From: Pseudomonas cremoris
GTDB taxonomy: Bacteria; Pseudomonadota; Gammaproteobacteria; Pseudomonadales; Pseudomonadaceae
Length of the DNA: 64,000 nucleotides
Reading direction: 5' to 3'
Assembly: GCF_014230465.1 (NCBI RefSeq)
Contig: NZ_JAAXCY010000001.1
Location: 372,001 to 436,000 of the forward strand
The position numbers and the translations under genes are program-made. The notes under the pieces are model-generated. The model ran no database searches and was not told the origin of the DNA. It saw nothing but the letters and a program-made list of their open reading frames with translations. Below are positions 17,778 through 25,332 of this stretch, piece after piece (the stretch's first letter is position 1; each line of letters begins with the position of its first letter).

Positions 17778-18583
17778 CATTCCAGGACCGTGACCGGCAT
17801 CCCCACGGCCAACTGGCCGATGCCATCGTTAACCAGGTTCTGGCCGAACATCACGTCACCGTCCTGTTCGCGATAGGTCTTGAGCGTTGCCAGTGGTTCT
17901 CGGTCGGCACTGCGCTCGCCAGTGGCCGGGTCGATGGTAGTGAGGATGCAGCGTGAGCAGGACTTGACCACGCGAAACTCCACCTCGCCGATGCGCACGC
18001 GTTTCCAGCCATCTTCGGCAAAGGCCTCGCTGCCTTCGATCACCAAGTTGGGGCGAAAACGCAGCATCTCCATGGGCCGGCCAATGCGTTGTGACAAGTC
18101 GTCAAGGGAGGCTTGGCCGATCAGCAGCAAGGGGAAGCCATCGGCAAAACCGACTTTGTCGTCATCTTTGCCGAAGCCCGCCTCGGTGCTGCGCGCACGT
18201 TCCACTGGCACTTGCACCAGGCGCGTCGGCTTGCCGATGAAGTCGCTGACCCAAGCGGCGGCCGCGTCGCCGGCGTCTGGCACCCGCAAGGTGTCGCGCC
18301 AGATGGTCACGCCACGCAACTCGGCCTCGCTGCCGGGCAGGGCCACGTCAAGCGGCGCATGGCCTGGCGAACTCAAGGTCAGGCCACCGGCGCTGTTCCA
18401 CAACGCCGCCAGCTGGCTCATCTTCGCCACGGCACGCTGGGTCAGGAAACGTCCGCTGGCCGCGTCCACCAGCATCCAACGTCGGTCGCCGTCCAGCCCC
18501 AGTTTGTCCAGGCCGATCTGCTGCAAGACCTCGGCCTTGCCAGACTTCAAGGGGTAACGGTACAACGCGCTGAGACGAAGCAT
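17777..18583 (-). CDS. MOSC-domain protein (YcbX-like)
   Basis: A 268-residue protein: N-terminal beta-barrel MOSC_N domain (LSALYRYPLKSGKAE, LDGDRRWMLVDA) and C-terminal MOSC domain with the conserved cysteine segment SCSRCILTTIDP and FRPNLVIEG. These proteins carry sulfur or bind molybdenum cofactor; E. coli YcbX detoxifies N-hydroxylated base analogues. No C-terminal ferredoxin domain is present, unlike longer YcbX. The ATG at 18583 (LRLSALYRYP) is preferred over an upstream start at 18616 because AGGA lies about ten bases upstream. Confidence 0.85.
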   Translation of the reverse strand: MLRLSALYRYPLKSGKAEVLQQIGLDKLGLDGDRRWMLVDAASGRFLTQRAVAKMSQLAALWNSAGGLTLSSPGHAPLDVALPGSEAELRGVTIWRDTLRVPDAGDAAAAWVSDFIGKPTRLVQVPVERARSTEAGFGKDDDKVGFADGFPLLLIGQASLDDLSQRIGRPMEMLRFRPNLVIEGSEAFAEDGWKRVRIGEVEFRVVKSCSRCILTTIDPATGERSADREPLATLKTYREQDGDVMFGQNLVNDGIGQLAVGMPVTVLE

Positions 18584-18668
18584 GGGCCTGCGTTCCTGAA
18601 GGGAGAAAGCCCACACTATACGCGCTACGGTGTACCTGGTGCCTCACGCCAACCTGACACAGCGCAGC

Positions 18669-18691
18669 GCGGGACAAGCCCGCTCACTACA
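18669..18691. repeat. Single REP unit
   Basis: GCGGG-ACAAG-CCCGC palindrome followed by TCACTAC, a variant of the element at 5736-5766. It lies just past the cheV stop, between cheV and the MOSC gene. Confidence 0.6.
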
Positions 18692-19627
18692 TTAGGCGGG
18701 AACTTCGTCCAGCAACAGGCGTTGGCGTACCACGTCCACCAGCTTGTCGGGCTGGAATTTGGACAGGAAATTGTCGCAGCCGACCTTCTTCACCATCGAA
18801 TCGTTGAAGCTGCCCGACAACGATGTGTGCAGCACTACGTAGAGCCCGCGCAGGCGCGGGTCGTTGCGGATCTCGGTGGTGAGGCGGTAGCCGTCCATCT
18901 CGGGCATTTCGGCGTCGGTGAAGATCATCAGCAGCTTGTCGGTCATCACCTGGCCCGTGTCGGCCCAGGCCTTGAGCATGTTCAGCGCCTTGAGGCCGTC
19001 GCTGGCGATGTGCATTTTCACCCCCAGTTGGCCGAGGGTGTCGCGCAGTTGCGAGAGGGCCACGTTGGAGTCGTCCACCAGCAACACCTCGCGGCCACGG
19101 GCGCGTTCCAGCACCGGGTCTTCGAGTTTTTCACGGGAGACCTTGGCGTTGTACGGCACGATCTCGGCGAGGACTTTTTCCACGTCGATGATCTCCACCA
19201 ATTGGTCGTCGACCTTGCTGATGGCCGTGAGGTAATGCTGGCGACCGGCGCTGGCCGGTGGCGGCAGGATGGCTTCCCAGTTCATGTTGACGATGCGGTC
19301 TACCCCGCCTACCAGGAACGCCTGCACCGAACGGTTGTACTCGGTGACGATGATGGTGCTGTTGGGGCCAGGCACAAGCGGGCGCATGCCGATGGCCTGG
19401 GACAGGTCGATCACCGGCAGGGTCTGGCCGCGCAGGTTGACCACGCCGCAGACAAAGGGATGACGCTGTGGCATCAGGGTCAATTTGGGCAGTTGCAGCA
19501 CTTCCTGCACTTTGAACACGTTGATCGCAAACAGCTGCCGCCCGGCCAGGCGAAACATGAGGATTTCCAGGCGATTCTCACCGACCAGTTGCGTGCGTTG
19601 ATCTACCGTGTCGAGAATGCCGGCCAT
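18692..19627 (-). CDS. cheV: Chemotaxis coupling protein CheV
   Basis: A 311-residue CheW-receiver fusion. The CheW-like domain (about 15-165) shows FAINVFKVQEVLQLP and FVCGVVNLRGQTLPVIDL; the receiver domain (about 180-305) has VLLVDDSNVA, the phospho-acceptor in IFTDAEMPEMDGY and the lysine in FLSKFQP. CheV couples receptors to CheA and may dampen signalling. The ATG at 19627 follows AGGAGC. It stands alone, 4 kb from the main chemotaxis operon. Confidence 0.93.
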   Translation of the reverse strand: MAGILDTVDQRTQLVGENRLEILMFRLAGRQLFAINVFKVQEVLQLPKLTLMPQRHPFVCGVVNLRGQTLPVIDLSQAIGMRPLVPGPNSTIIVTEYNRSVQAFLVGGVDRIVNMNWEAILPPPASAGRQHYLTAISKVDDQLVEIIDVEKVLAEIVPYNAKVSREKLEDPVLERARGREVLLVDDSNVALSQLRDTLGQLGVKMHIASDGLKALNMLKAWADTGQVMTDKLLMIFTDAEMPEMDGYRLTTEIRNDPRLRGLYVVLHTSLSGSFNDSMVKKVGCDNFLSKFQPDKLVDVVRQRLLLDEVPA

Positions 19628-19705
19628 TAAAAGCTCCTGATGCGCTAAGGGGTTGTGCAACTGACGAAAACGCGTCCGTTCTGATTCAACGCGGCGCCTT
19701 TGAAT

Positions 19706-19730
19706 TCTTCGCGAGCAAGCTCGCTCCTAC
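19706..19730. repeat. Single REP unit
   Basis: CTTCGCGAGCAAGCTCGCTCC, the same family as the REPIN arms at 14749 but as a lone copy, upstream of cheV. Confidence 0.65.
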
Positions 19731-19789
19731 GCTATTTATCGGCGGCGAGCGCCAGATCTTGACCCTGGTAAAATGCCACGTAAATTCAT

Positions 19790-19808
19790 TGATGTCACAC
19801 TGACATCA
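19790..19808. promoter_or_regulatory. Perfect 8-3-8 palindrome, possible operator
   Basis: TGATGTCA-CAC-TGACATCA. Too short a loop for an RNA terminator with no U-tract; typical shape of a dimeric regulator site. The regulator is unknown. Confidence 0.45.
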
Positions 19809-19885
19809 TGGTTTACTGCGCGGGCCTCCTCATATGGCTTTGCGGCAACATTGCGCGACATTCAATTCGACGCAAGGTTCCTCTA

Positions 19886-19904
19886 TGTAAGGGATTCCCC
19901 TACA
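19886..19904. promoter_or_regulatory. Near-perfect 8-3-8 palindrome TGTAAGGG/CCCCTACA
   Basis: TGTAAGGG-ATT-CCCCTACA, one mismatch between arms. It resembles the GacA upstream element (TGTAAG-N6-CTTACA) but has a 7-base spacing and one mismatch, so GacA binding is only a weak possibility. Confidence 0.4.
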
Positions 19905-19932
19905 CACAATCGGGCCCAACCTGATATTCGCA

Positions 19933-19952
19933 ATATCTAATAGCCATTAATG
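19933..19952 (+). repeat. 20-bp direct repeat, copy 1
   Basis: ATATCTAATAGCCATTAATG; 18 of 20 bases are shared with 20766-20785. It lies 276 bp before the P1-like gene at 20228. Confidence 0.6.
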
Positions 19953-20227
19953 TGACGCCATTCTCAATGCATGAATGGAGTCAGGCTTTTGTTTGCCATC
20001 CCAAGCCCTCGGCCCACGGGTCTTCCAGACGCTCATTTGTCGGCAACTGAAGTTGTGCACTTGACCCCACTCATGAGGGGCGTGCGCTGCAGTCGCCCGC
20101 ATTTCAATAAACGTCCTACTGAAATCTCAGAACGGACCTACAGATTCCAGTCATATTTCAGCGCTAGTTTTAAGCCATTCACCCGGTGCGGCATCTCATC
20201 ACCCGACCTTATGTTGTGGAGACTTGC

Positions 20228-20680
20228 ATGATGAACAGCGCAAATGAATGGCAAAGCACACTTCCCGAGTTTTTGCTTGAAGCTGAAATGCTGCTGGCCA
20301 AGTCGGAAGAATGCTTGAACCACCTGCATCTGATTCGTGACGACAGCGACGCCATTGACTGCATGAAAACCAGTCTGATCAAGTTGGCGGAAAAGGCCGA
20401 CACCCTGGCCCTGCAGGCGATCAGCGAGTTTTCCCGACATATCCAATACCTGATCGACAACGCCGCCAGCCCCATGCAGTTGCACGACGAGGCGCTGAAT
20501 GCGTTGCACGCTTGCCTTACCCTGTTGGCCTGGCAACTGGAACTCATCGACTCGCGAACTGGTGAACTGGGTATGGATGACAGCGAACAAGCCACGTTGA
20601 TTGCGACAGTCACACTGCAAATCCCACAAAAGGATTTCAGTTATAAACCTCAGCAACGCGTGCATCACGCTTCGTCCTGA
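20228..20680 (+). CDS. CheA-P1/HPt-like protein without the phospho-histidine (unknown function)
   Basis: A 150-residue acidic, all-helical protein. I do not recognise it as a named family. Residues 14-105 align by eye with the P1 domain of CheA encoded at 28995: FLLEAEMLLAKSEECL against [16 protein letters not shown], and later helices keep their hydrophobic pattern. Where P1 has FHTVKGGAG this protein has LIKLAEKAD, so the phospho-accepting histidine and glycines are gone. It could be a structural scaffold or an inhibitor of a receiver or kinase. ATG 20228 is chosen because GGAGA lies five bases upstream; a second ATG follows directly. A kinase-regulator pair starts 274 bp downstream. Confidence 0.65.
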   Translation: MMNSANEWQSTLPEFLLEAEMLLAKSEECLNHLHLIRDDSDAIDCMKTSLIKLAEKADTLALQAISEFSRHIQYLIDNAASPMQLHDEALNALHACLTLLAWQLELIDSRTGELGMDDSEQATLIATVTLQIPQKDFSYKPQQRVHHASS

Positions 20681-20765
20681 AGGTTTATCGGGTCGTATTC
20701 AAAGCATGAATTGTCTGAAAACGACACAATCAACTAACACCTGGGCTTGAGTTAAGCGCGGAAAG

Positions 20766-20785
20766 ATATCAATTAGCCATTAATG
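20766..20785 (+). repeat. 20-bp direct repeat, copy 2
   Basis: ATATCAATTAGCCATTAATG, 18/20 identical to 19933-19952, 169 bp before the histidine kinase gene. The remaining 270-bp gap (20681-20953) is AT-rich with no other feature. Confidence 0.6.
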
Positions 20786-20953
20786 GTAATAACGATACAA
20801 ACACATTCAAACAATACAACTCTCCCTTTTGATGAACTCTGGCAATACCGCCCAGGGTGCTTACGCGTTTAATAAACCGGCCGGGCACTCCACCAGGCGA
20901 CCAACGGTTAGAGTGGTGGTACTATGCCCCGCTCGAAGTGACTCAACTTCACC

Positions 20954-21940
20954 ATGCTTAAAACCGATTCGATAGAGCATTCCAAACAGAGCCCCGTCAG
21001 CCGCCGTGACCGGACTTCCCGCAGCGAACCTTCATTGGCTCCATCCTCTATGTACGCCAACCTCAAGACACTCATCGCAAGGTCCGCGTCCCGCAGCAAT
21101 GCACGTCGTTTGATCCTTGCCCTGTGCCTTGGCTCGCTGCTGCTGAGCCTGTGGGCCTACAGTTTTTCCGCGGCCTTGCCACTGCTGGTGATTCTTAACC
21201 TGGCAACACTGGTGGTGGTCGGCCTGCAACAGTGGCACTCGCGCAAGTCCATCAAGTTCCAGCCCCAGGAACTGGCCGACCGCTTGCTGCAGGTGCAGGA
21301 AAACGAACGCCACCGCCTCAGCCGCGAACTGCATGACGATATCGGCCAACTGCTGACCGCCGCGAAGCTGCAAAGCGAATGGCTCAAGCGCCGCCTGCCC
21401 GAAGACCTGCAAGACCAGTGCACGGTCCTGTGCAATACCCTCAGTGAAACCCTGGCCAAGGTGCGCGACGTGTCCGCCATCCTTAATCCCCGGCAGTTGG
21501 CCAGCCTGGGCCTGGAGGCCAGCCTGCGCGCGCACCTGCTCAAGACCCTGGAAAACACACCCGTGCACTGGAGCCTCGAGTGCCAGCAACGGCTGACCGG
21601 TATCCCCGAAGAAATGGCCGTGGCAGCCTTTCGGATTACCCAGGAAGCGGTGACCAACATGCTGCGCCACGCCCAGGCGCAGAATCTGCTGGTACGTCTG
21701 CAACGTTTGCCTGAGGGCCTGTCGCTGACGATCTGCGATGACGGCCAGGGCTTTTCACCCGCCATCAACCCAGGCCTGGAAGGCCAACGGGGCATGGCGG
21801 GGATGTCCGAGCGAATTGATCAACTGGGGGGCTCGTTGTCCGTTAGCAGCCAGCCAGGCAAAGGGACGCGGATCGACGCACTTTTTCCCTGGGCGCCCCG
21901 CGCCCTCGAACGGGCCAGTTCCCCTAAGGTTCTCGAGTGA
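20954..21940 (+). CDS. Membrane histidine kinase, NarX/UhpB type (HisKA_3)
   Basis: A 328-residue kinase. Two hydrophobic segments (about 52-70 and 73-92) lie almost back to back, so there is essentially no periplasmic sensor domain. The dimerisation/phosphotransfer motif ENERHRLSRELHDDIGQ puts the histidine at 127. The ATPase domain follows: ITQEAVTNMLRHAQA (N box), ICDDGQGFSP and GQRGMAGMSERIDQLGGS. The first 35 residues are polar and variable; an ATG at codon 33 (21050) is an alternative start, and neither has a clear ribosome site. It overlaps the next gene by GTGA, so both form one two-component operon. The signal is unknown. Confidence 0.85.
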   Translation: MLKTDSIEHSKQSPVSRRDRTSRSEPSLAPSSMYANLKTLIARSASRSNARRLILALCLGSLLLSLWAYSFSAALPLLVILNLATLVVVGLQQWHSRKSIKFQPQELADRLLQVQENERHRLSRELHDDIGQLLTAAKLQSEWLKRRLPEDLQDQCTVLCNTLSETLAKVRDVSAILNPRQLASLGLEASLRAHLLKTLENTPVHWSLECQQRLTGIPEEMAVAAFRITQEAVTNMLRHAQAQNLLVRLQRLPEGLSLTICDDGQGFSPAINPGLEGQRGMAGMSERIDQLGGSLSVSSQPGKGTRIDALFPWAPRALERASSPKVLE

Positions 21941-22596
21941 CCTGCACATTACTCCTGGTGGATGACCACGCCCTGATCAGGGCCGGCGTACGCGCGCTGG
22001 TCCAGGATATTCCCGGCTACCAAGTGGTCGGCGAAGCCAGCGATGGCGCGCAACTGCTTGAACAGTTCAGTGCCTTGCAACCCGATATCGTCCTGCTGGA
22101 CCTGTCGATGAAGCACACCGGCGGCCTGGACGCCTTGCAACAGCTCAAGCGCGCTTACCCCAAGAGCCGTGTGCTGATTTTGTCGATGCACACCGATCCC
22201 GAGTTGATCATGTGCGCGCTGGAGTCCGGCGCCCACGGCTACCTGCTCAAGGACACCAGCGCCAACGAGCTGGAACACGCGCTGCTGGCGTTGCGCAACA
22301 ACGAGCGCTACCTGAGCCCGGCAATCGCCCACACGGTGATCAACCAGGCGCTGGTGCGCAGCCAGGGACCGACCACGCCCGCAGGCCACACCCATAACCT
22401 CACGGCGCGGCAATTGGAGATTTTGCGGTTGATCGTGCGTGGTAAATCCACCCGCGAAATTGCCCATGGCCTGGGCCTGAGCATCAAGACGGTGGAAGCC
22501 CACCGCTCGCAGATCATGAAGCGCCTGCAGATTTTCGACGTGGCGGGCCTTGTGCTATTCGCCGTGCGCGAGCAAATCATCAGCCTGGACGACTAG
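21937..22596 (+). CDS. NarL/LuxR-family response regulator
   Basis: A 219-residue regulator. The receiver (1-120) has LLLVDDHALIRAGVRAL and the phospho-acceptor Asp55 (IVLLDLSM); the LuxR-type helix-turn-helix is LTARQLEILRLIVRGKS followed by EIAHGLGLSIKTVEAHR. It starts with GTG overlapping the kinase stop. Its last 42 bases overlap, tail to tail, the YegS-like gene on the other strand. Targets are not known; the duplicated 20-mer at 19933 and 20766 is a candidate site. Confidence 0.88.
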   Translation: MTCTLLLVDDHALIRAGVRALVQDIPGYQVVGEASDGAQLLEQFSALQPDIVLLDLSMKHTGGLDALQQLKRAYPKSRVLILSMHTDPELIMCALESGAHGYLLKDTSANELEHALLALRNNERYLSPAIAHTVINQALVRSQGPTTPAGHTHNLTARQLEILRLIVRGKSTREIAHGLGLSIKTVEAHRSQIMKRLQIFDVAGLVLFAVREQIISLDD

Positions 22597-23475
22597 CGGC
22601 GAACCCACCGGCAAGTGTACCCGCAGCGCCTTGGGCAACGCGGCGAAGCGCAAGTCATCGCCCTTGAGCGGTTCGCCGTCGAGGTTGATGTACAACCCTT
22701 CGGCAACCTTGATCTCCACCCACGGCAAGCGTGCACGCACAAACATATTGTCCAGGCCCCAACCGTCGCTCATCAGGGTGAGCAGCGTGCCCACCACTTC
22801 CTGAGGCGCCGGCAGGATGCTGATGTCCAGCAGCCCATCGTCCGCCAACGCGCCGGGGCACAACACGTGCCCGCCACCCGCCTGGCGCCCGTTACCGATA
22901 CCAAGCGCGAGCAGGTCGCCCTTCCAGTGAAACCCCGGGCCTTCCAGTTCGCCATAGGCAGCCTTCAACTCGCTGAAGCGCGTCAAGCCGGTGAACAGGT
23001 AGGCAGCACCGCCGAGGACTTTCTTCAAGTCTTCGGAGGTATTGGCCGTGACCTGGCTACCAAAGCCGCCGGTGGCCATGTTGAGGAAGATCTGCCCACC
23101 AGCCTGGCCCAGGTCGATGGCCCTGGCCGGCACATCCAGCAGCGCGAGAGCAGCGTCCGGTTCCAATGGAACCCCTGCCGCGCGCGCGAAATCGTTGGCA
23201 GTGCCCAGGGGCATCAGCACCAGGCTGGCGTCAGTCTTGGCCAGGGCCATGGCTTCGGCCACATCGCGCAAGGTACCGTCGCCGCCGCCGGCTATCAGGT
23301 GGGTATAGCCGTCATCGAGGGCTTCGTTGACCAGCCGCTGGGCATCGCCGCCCTCCCAGGTAACCCGCACGGCCAGCTCCCAGCCCAGGTCGCGCCTGGC
23401 CTGCACGGCAGCGCGCACGTCCTCGTTGAGGGCTTGTTTGCCGTGAAGGATCAACAGGGCCTTGGGGGTGGTCAT
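22555..23475 (-). CDS. YegS-like lipid/diacylglycerol kinase
   Basis: A 306-residue DAGK-catalytic-domain protein. The nucleotide site is LIAGGGDGTLRDVAEA (about 61-76), followed by LPLGTANDFARAAG; the C-terminal lobe has YINLDGEPLKGDDLRF. Family members phosphorylate lipids such as phosphatidylglycerol or diacylglycerol. Length is typical of YegS. GGAG lies about nine bases before the ATG. It overlaps the regulator gene on the opposite strand by 42 bp. Confidence 0.88.
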   Translation of the reverse strand: MTTPKALLILHGKQALNEDVRAAVQARRDLGWELAVRVTWEGGDAQRLVNEALDDGYTHLIAGGGDGTLRDVAEAMALAKTDASLVLMPLGTANDFARAAGVPLEPDAALALLDVPARAIDLGQAGGQIFLNMATGGFGSQVTANTSEDLKKVLGGAAYLFTGLTRFSELKAAYGELEGPGFHWKGDLLALGIGNGRQAGGGHVLCPGALADDGLLDISILPAPQEVVGTLLTLMSDGWGLDNMFVRARLPWVEIKVAEGLYINLDGEPLKGDDLRFAALPKALRVHLPVGSPLVVQADDLLAHGE

Positions 23476-23540
23476 GGTGGAGTTCTCCTGAGTTCAAAGG
23501 TGCTTGAAGGATGTTGACCTTGAACCGATAGGAAAAGTGC

Positions 23541-23558
23541 AGCTACAAGCTTGTAGCT
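23541..23558. repeat. 18-bp perfect palindrome AGCTACAAGC/TTGTAGCT
   Basis: AGCTACAAGCTTGTAGCT between the DUF2802 and YegS-like genes. Similar short palindromes of AAGCT/AGCTT type recur in Pseudomonas intergenic DNA. It may end transcription at the tail of the che operon. Confidence 0.5.
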
Positions 23559-23566
23559 TCAAGCTC

Positions 23567-23962
23567 TTAACTGCTCTTGTGCAACTTGCTCATCAACTGC
23601 GCCTCGGCCTGGGTCAGGCCGCACGACTGGGTCAATTCATCCACCGTCGCGCCCATCCCCACCAACTTCGCCGCCTGGGCAAATGACAGGCTTGAAGGAT
23701 CACGCTGCTCGATCTGCGCCAGCTTGTCCGGCAAGGGACCGAGGATCGCGCGCAGTTCATGCACTTCGTCCCCGACCTTCACCGCGCTCTGCTGGAAGTG
23801 GTCAACGCGCTTGACCAGTTCCACCAGGCGCCGATCACGCACCGCGTCACGCTCGGCCTGTTGCAAGGCCAACTCCCGCTGCTGGCGCACGTAGCGCAGC
23901 ACAAACGCCAGCGTCCCGGCCCACAACAGGGCCAGGACAATCACCGCTGCCTCAAGGAACAA
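23567..23962 (-). CDS. DUF2802 membrane-anchored protein at the end of the che operon
   Basis: 131 residues: one N-terminal membrane helix (about 4-24), a charged coiled-coil (about 27-75) and a C-terminal helix-turn-helix-like segment (LSFAQAAKLVGMGATVDEL, LTQAEAQLMSKLH). The DUF2802 family is almost always found after cheW in gamma-proteobacteria. The gene follows cheW with no gap. A role at the polar chemosensory complex is inferred from context only. Confidence 0.8.
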   Translation of the reverse strand: MFLEAAVIVLALLWAGTLAFVLRYVRQQRELALQQAERDAVRDRRLVELVKRVDHFQQSAVKVGDEVHELRAILGPLPDKLAQIEQRDPSSLSFAQAAKLVGMGATVDELTQSCGLTQAEAQLMSKLHKSS

Positions 23963-24445
23963 TCAGATGCTCTCCAGTTCCGACCACTCTTCTTCGCTCA
24001 TCATCTTGTCCAGCTCAACCAGAATCAGCAGTTCGCCGTTCTTGTTGCACACGCCCTGGATGAACTTGGCGGATTCTTCGTTACCCACGTTCGGCGCGGT
24101 TTCCACTTCCGATTGGCGCAGGTAAACCACTTCGGCCACGCTGTCGACCATGATCCCGACCACTTGCTTGTCGGCTTCGATGATGACGATACGGGTGTTG
24201 TCGTTGACTTCGGTCGGCACCAGGCCAAAGCGCTGGCGGGTGTCGATCACGGTGACCACGTTGCCGCGCAGGTTGATGATGCCCAGCACATAGCTTGGCG
24301 CACCCGGTACCGGCGCGATCTCGGTGTAGCGCAGCACTTCCTGCACGCGCATTACGTTGATGCCGTAGGACTCGTTGTCCAGTTTGAAGGTCACCCATTG
24401 CAGGATCGGATCATCCAAACCTTGTGCGGACGCTGACTTGTTCAT
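23963..24445 (-). CDS. cheW: Chemotaxis scaffold protein CheW
   Basis: A 160-residue CheW. QWVTFKLDNESYGINVMRVQ, the VLGIINLRGNVVTVIDTR signature and IMVDSVAEVVYL are clear. It links methyl-accepting receptors to CheA. The ATG at 24445 follows AGGGG; an upstream in-frame start at 24499 adds 18 residues with no CheW similarity. A GGCCACGC hairpin lies in the gap behind parP. Confidence 0.95.
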   Translation of the reverse strand: MNKSASAQGLDDPILQWVTFKLDNESYGINVMRVQEVLRYTEIAPVPGAPSYVLGIINLRGNVVTVIDTRQRFGLVPTEVNDNTRIVIIEADKQVVGIMVDSVAEVVYLRQSEVETAPNVGNEESAKFIQGVCNKNGELLILVELDKMMSEEEWSELESI

Positions 24446-24493
24446 ACCCCTGACCCCTTCAAATGCCGCTGCATGCGGCGTGTATGCTTCATT

Positions 24494-24513
24494 GGCCACG
24501 CAACCGCGTGGCC
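24494..24513. other. Intercistronic hairpin between parP and cheW
   Basis: GGCCACGC-AACC-GCGTGGCC, a perfect 8-bp stem with a 4-base loop and no U-tract on the transcribed strand. It is more likely an mRNA stability or processing element than a terminator. Confidence 0.5.
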
Positions 24514-24525
24514 CTTATTGTTCAA

Positions 24526-25332
24526 TCAACTGCGTTTGGTCACCGGCATCGTCTTGACGGCGCCGCTGGCGATCAACTCGGCCAGTTCGGCGACGTCGAG
24601 CAACGCGCACATGTGTTCGATCACGGTGCCCGCCAACCAAGGCCGTTGGCCCCGGTGGCTGCGCCACTTGATTTCATTCGGGTCCAGGCGCAACGAGCGG
24701 CTGACTTGATGCACCGCCAGCCCCCACTCGTAGCCCTGCACCGAGATCACGTATTGCAGGCCCTGGCGGAAATCATCGCGGTAGCGGTCGGGCATCACCC
24801 AGCGCGCGGTGTCCAGCACCTTGAGGTTGCCAGCCTGGCTGGGCAGGATGCCAAGGAACCACTCAGGCTGGCCGAACAGCGGCGTGAGCTCCTGGCCTTC
24901 CAGGGAATAGATCGACCCCAGGCACACCAGCGGCACCGCCAGGGTCAACCCGGCGACATCAAACAGCAGGCATTCGAACGGCTCGGCCGCCCAACTCGGG
25001 CGACCGTCGCCGGTCACTGGCGGCGGCGTGATGCTCGGCGGCAGATGAACCTCGACAACCGGCTCGACCACCACAGGCGCCACAGGCACCGCTACTACTG
25101 CCACCGGAGCAATCGGCACCACGACGGGCGCGACGACAACGTGAGCATCACGCGCTTGTTCTTCCAATACGGCCAACTGGAATTCATCCAGCGTGCTTTG
25201 CGGCTCGATCGCAGGCTCGAGGACCAGGATCGGTGCCGGCAATTCTTCTTCGGTCGCATCCTGCAGCAAGGCATCCAGGTAGGATTCCAGCGCCAGTTGC
25301 GGCCGCGTCTTGAGCTCGATAGGCCGGTTCAT
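24526..25332 (-). CDS. parP: ParP, CheW-like polar array protein
   Basis: 268 residues. The C-terminal part (about 115-265) is a CheW/AIF-type domain (FECLLFDVAGLTLAVPL, GNLKVLDTARWVMPDR, VSRSLRLDPNEIKWR). The N-terminal half begins with a short LALESYLDALLQDA motif and then a V/A/P-only linker (about 65-98). In Vibrio, ParP binds ParC and CheA and holds chemosensory arrays at the pole; order parC-parP-cheW here is the same. The ATG at 25332 shares a base with the parC stop; a GTG one codon earlier is also possible. Confidence 0.85.
   Translation of the reverse strand: MNRPIELKTRPQLALESYLDALLQDATEEELPAPILVLEPAIEPQSTLDEFQLAVLEEQARDAHVVVAPVVVPIAPVAVVAVPVAPVVVEPVVEVHLPPSITPPPVTGDGRPSWAAEPFECLLFDVAGLTLAVPLVCLGSIYSLEGQELTPLFGQPEWFLGILPSQAGNLKVLDTARWVMPDRYRDDFRQGLQYVISVQGYEWGLAVHQVSRSLRLDPNEIKWRSHRGQRPWLAGTVIEHMCALLDVAELAELIASGAVKTMPVTKRS

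Larger units (their letters stand above)
19628..20227. other. 600-bp non-coding stretch rich in palindromes
   Basis: No convincing gene. AT content is higher than in the neighbours. It holds a REP unit (19706-19730), three palindromes each with a 3-base centre (19790-19808, 19886-19904, 19923-19937) and one copy of a 20-bp repeat (19933-19952). An open frame from ATG 19974 to 20231 has no ribosome site and atypical composition and is not called. The region should hold the promoter of the gene at 20228; a small RNA cannot be excluded. Confidence 0.5.

Noticed and set aside
19886..19904. GacA upstream element announcing an rsm-type small RNA
   Set aside because: The palindrome has a 7-base rather than 6-base spacing and a mismatch, and no GGA-rich hairpin RNA or terminator follows.
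19974..20231. Small open frame upstream of the P1-like gene
   Set aside because: No Shine-Dalgarno, irregular composition, and it ends inside the start of the next gene, whose ribosome site is good.
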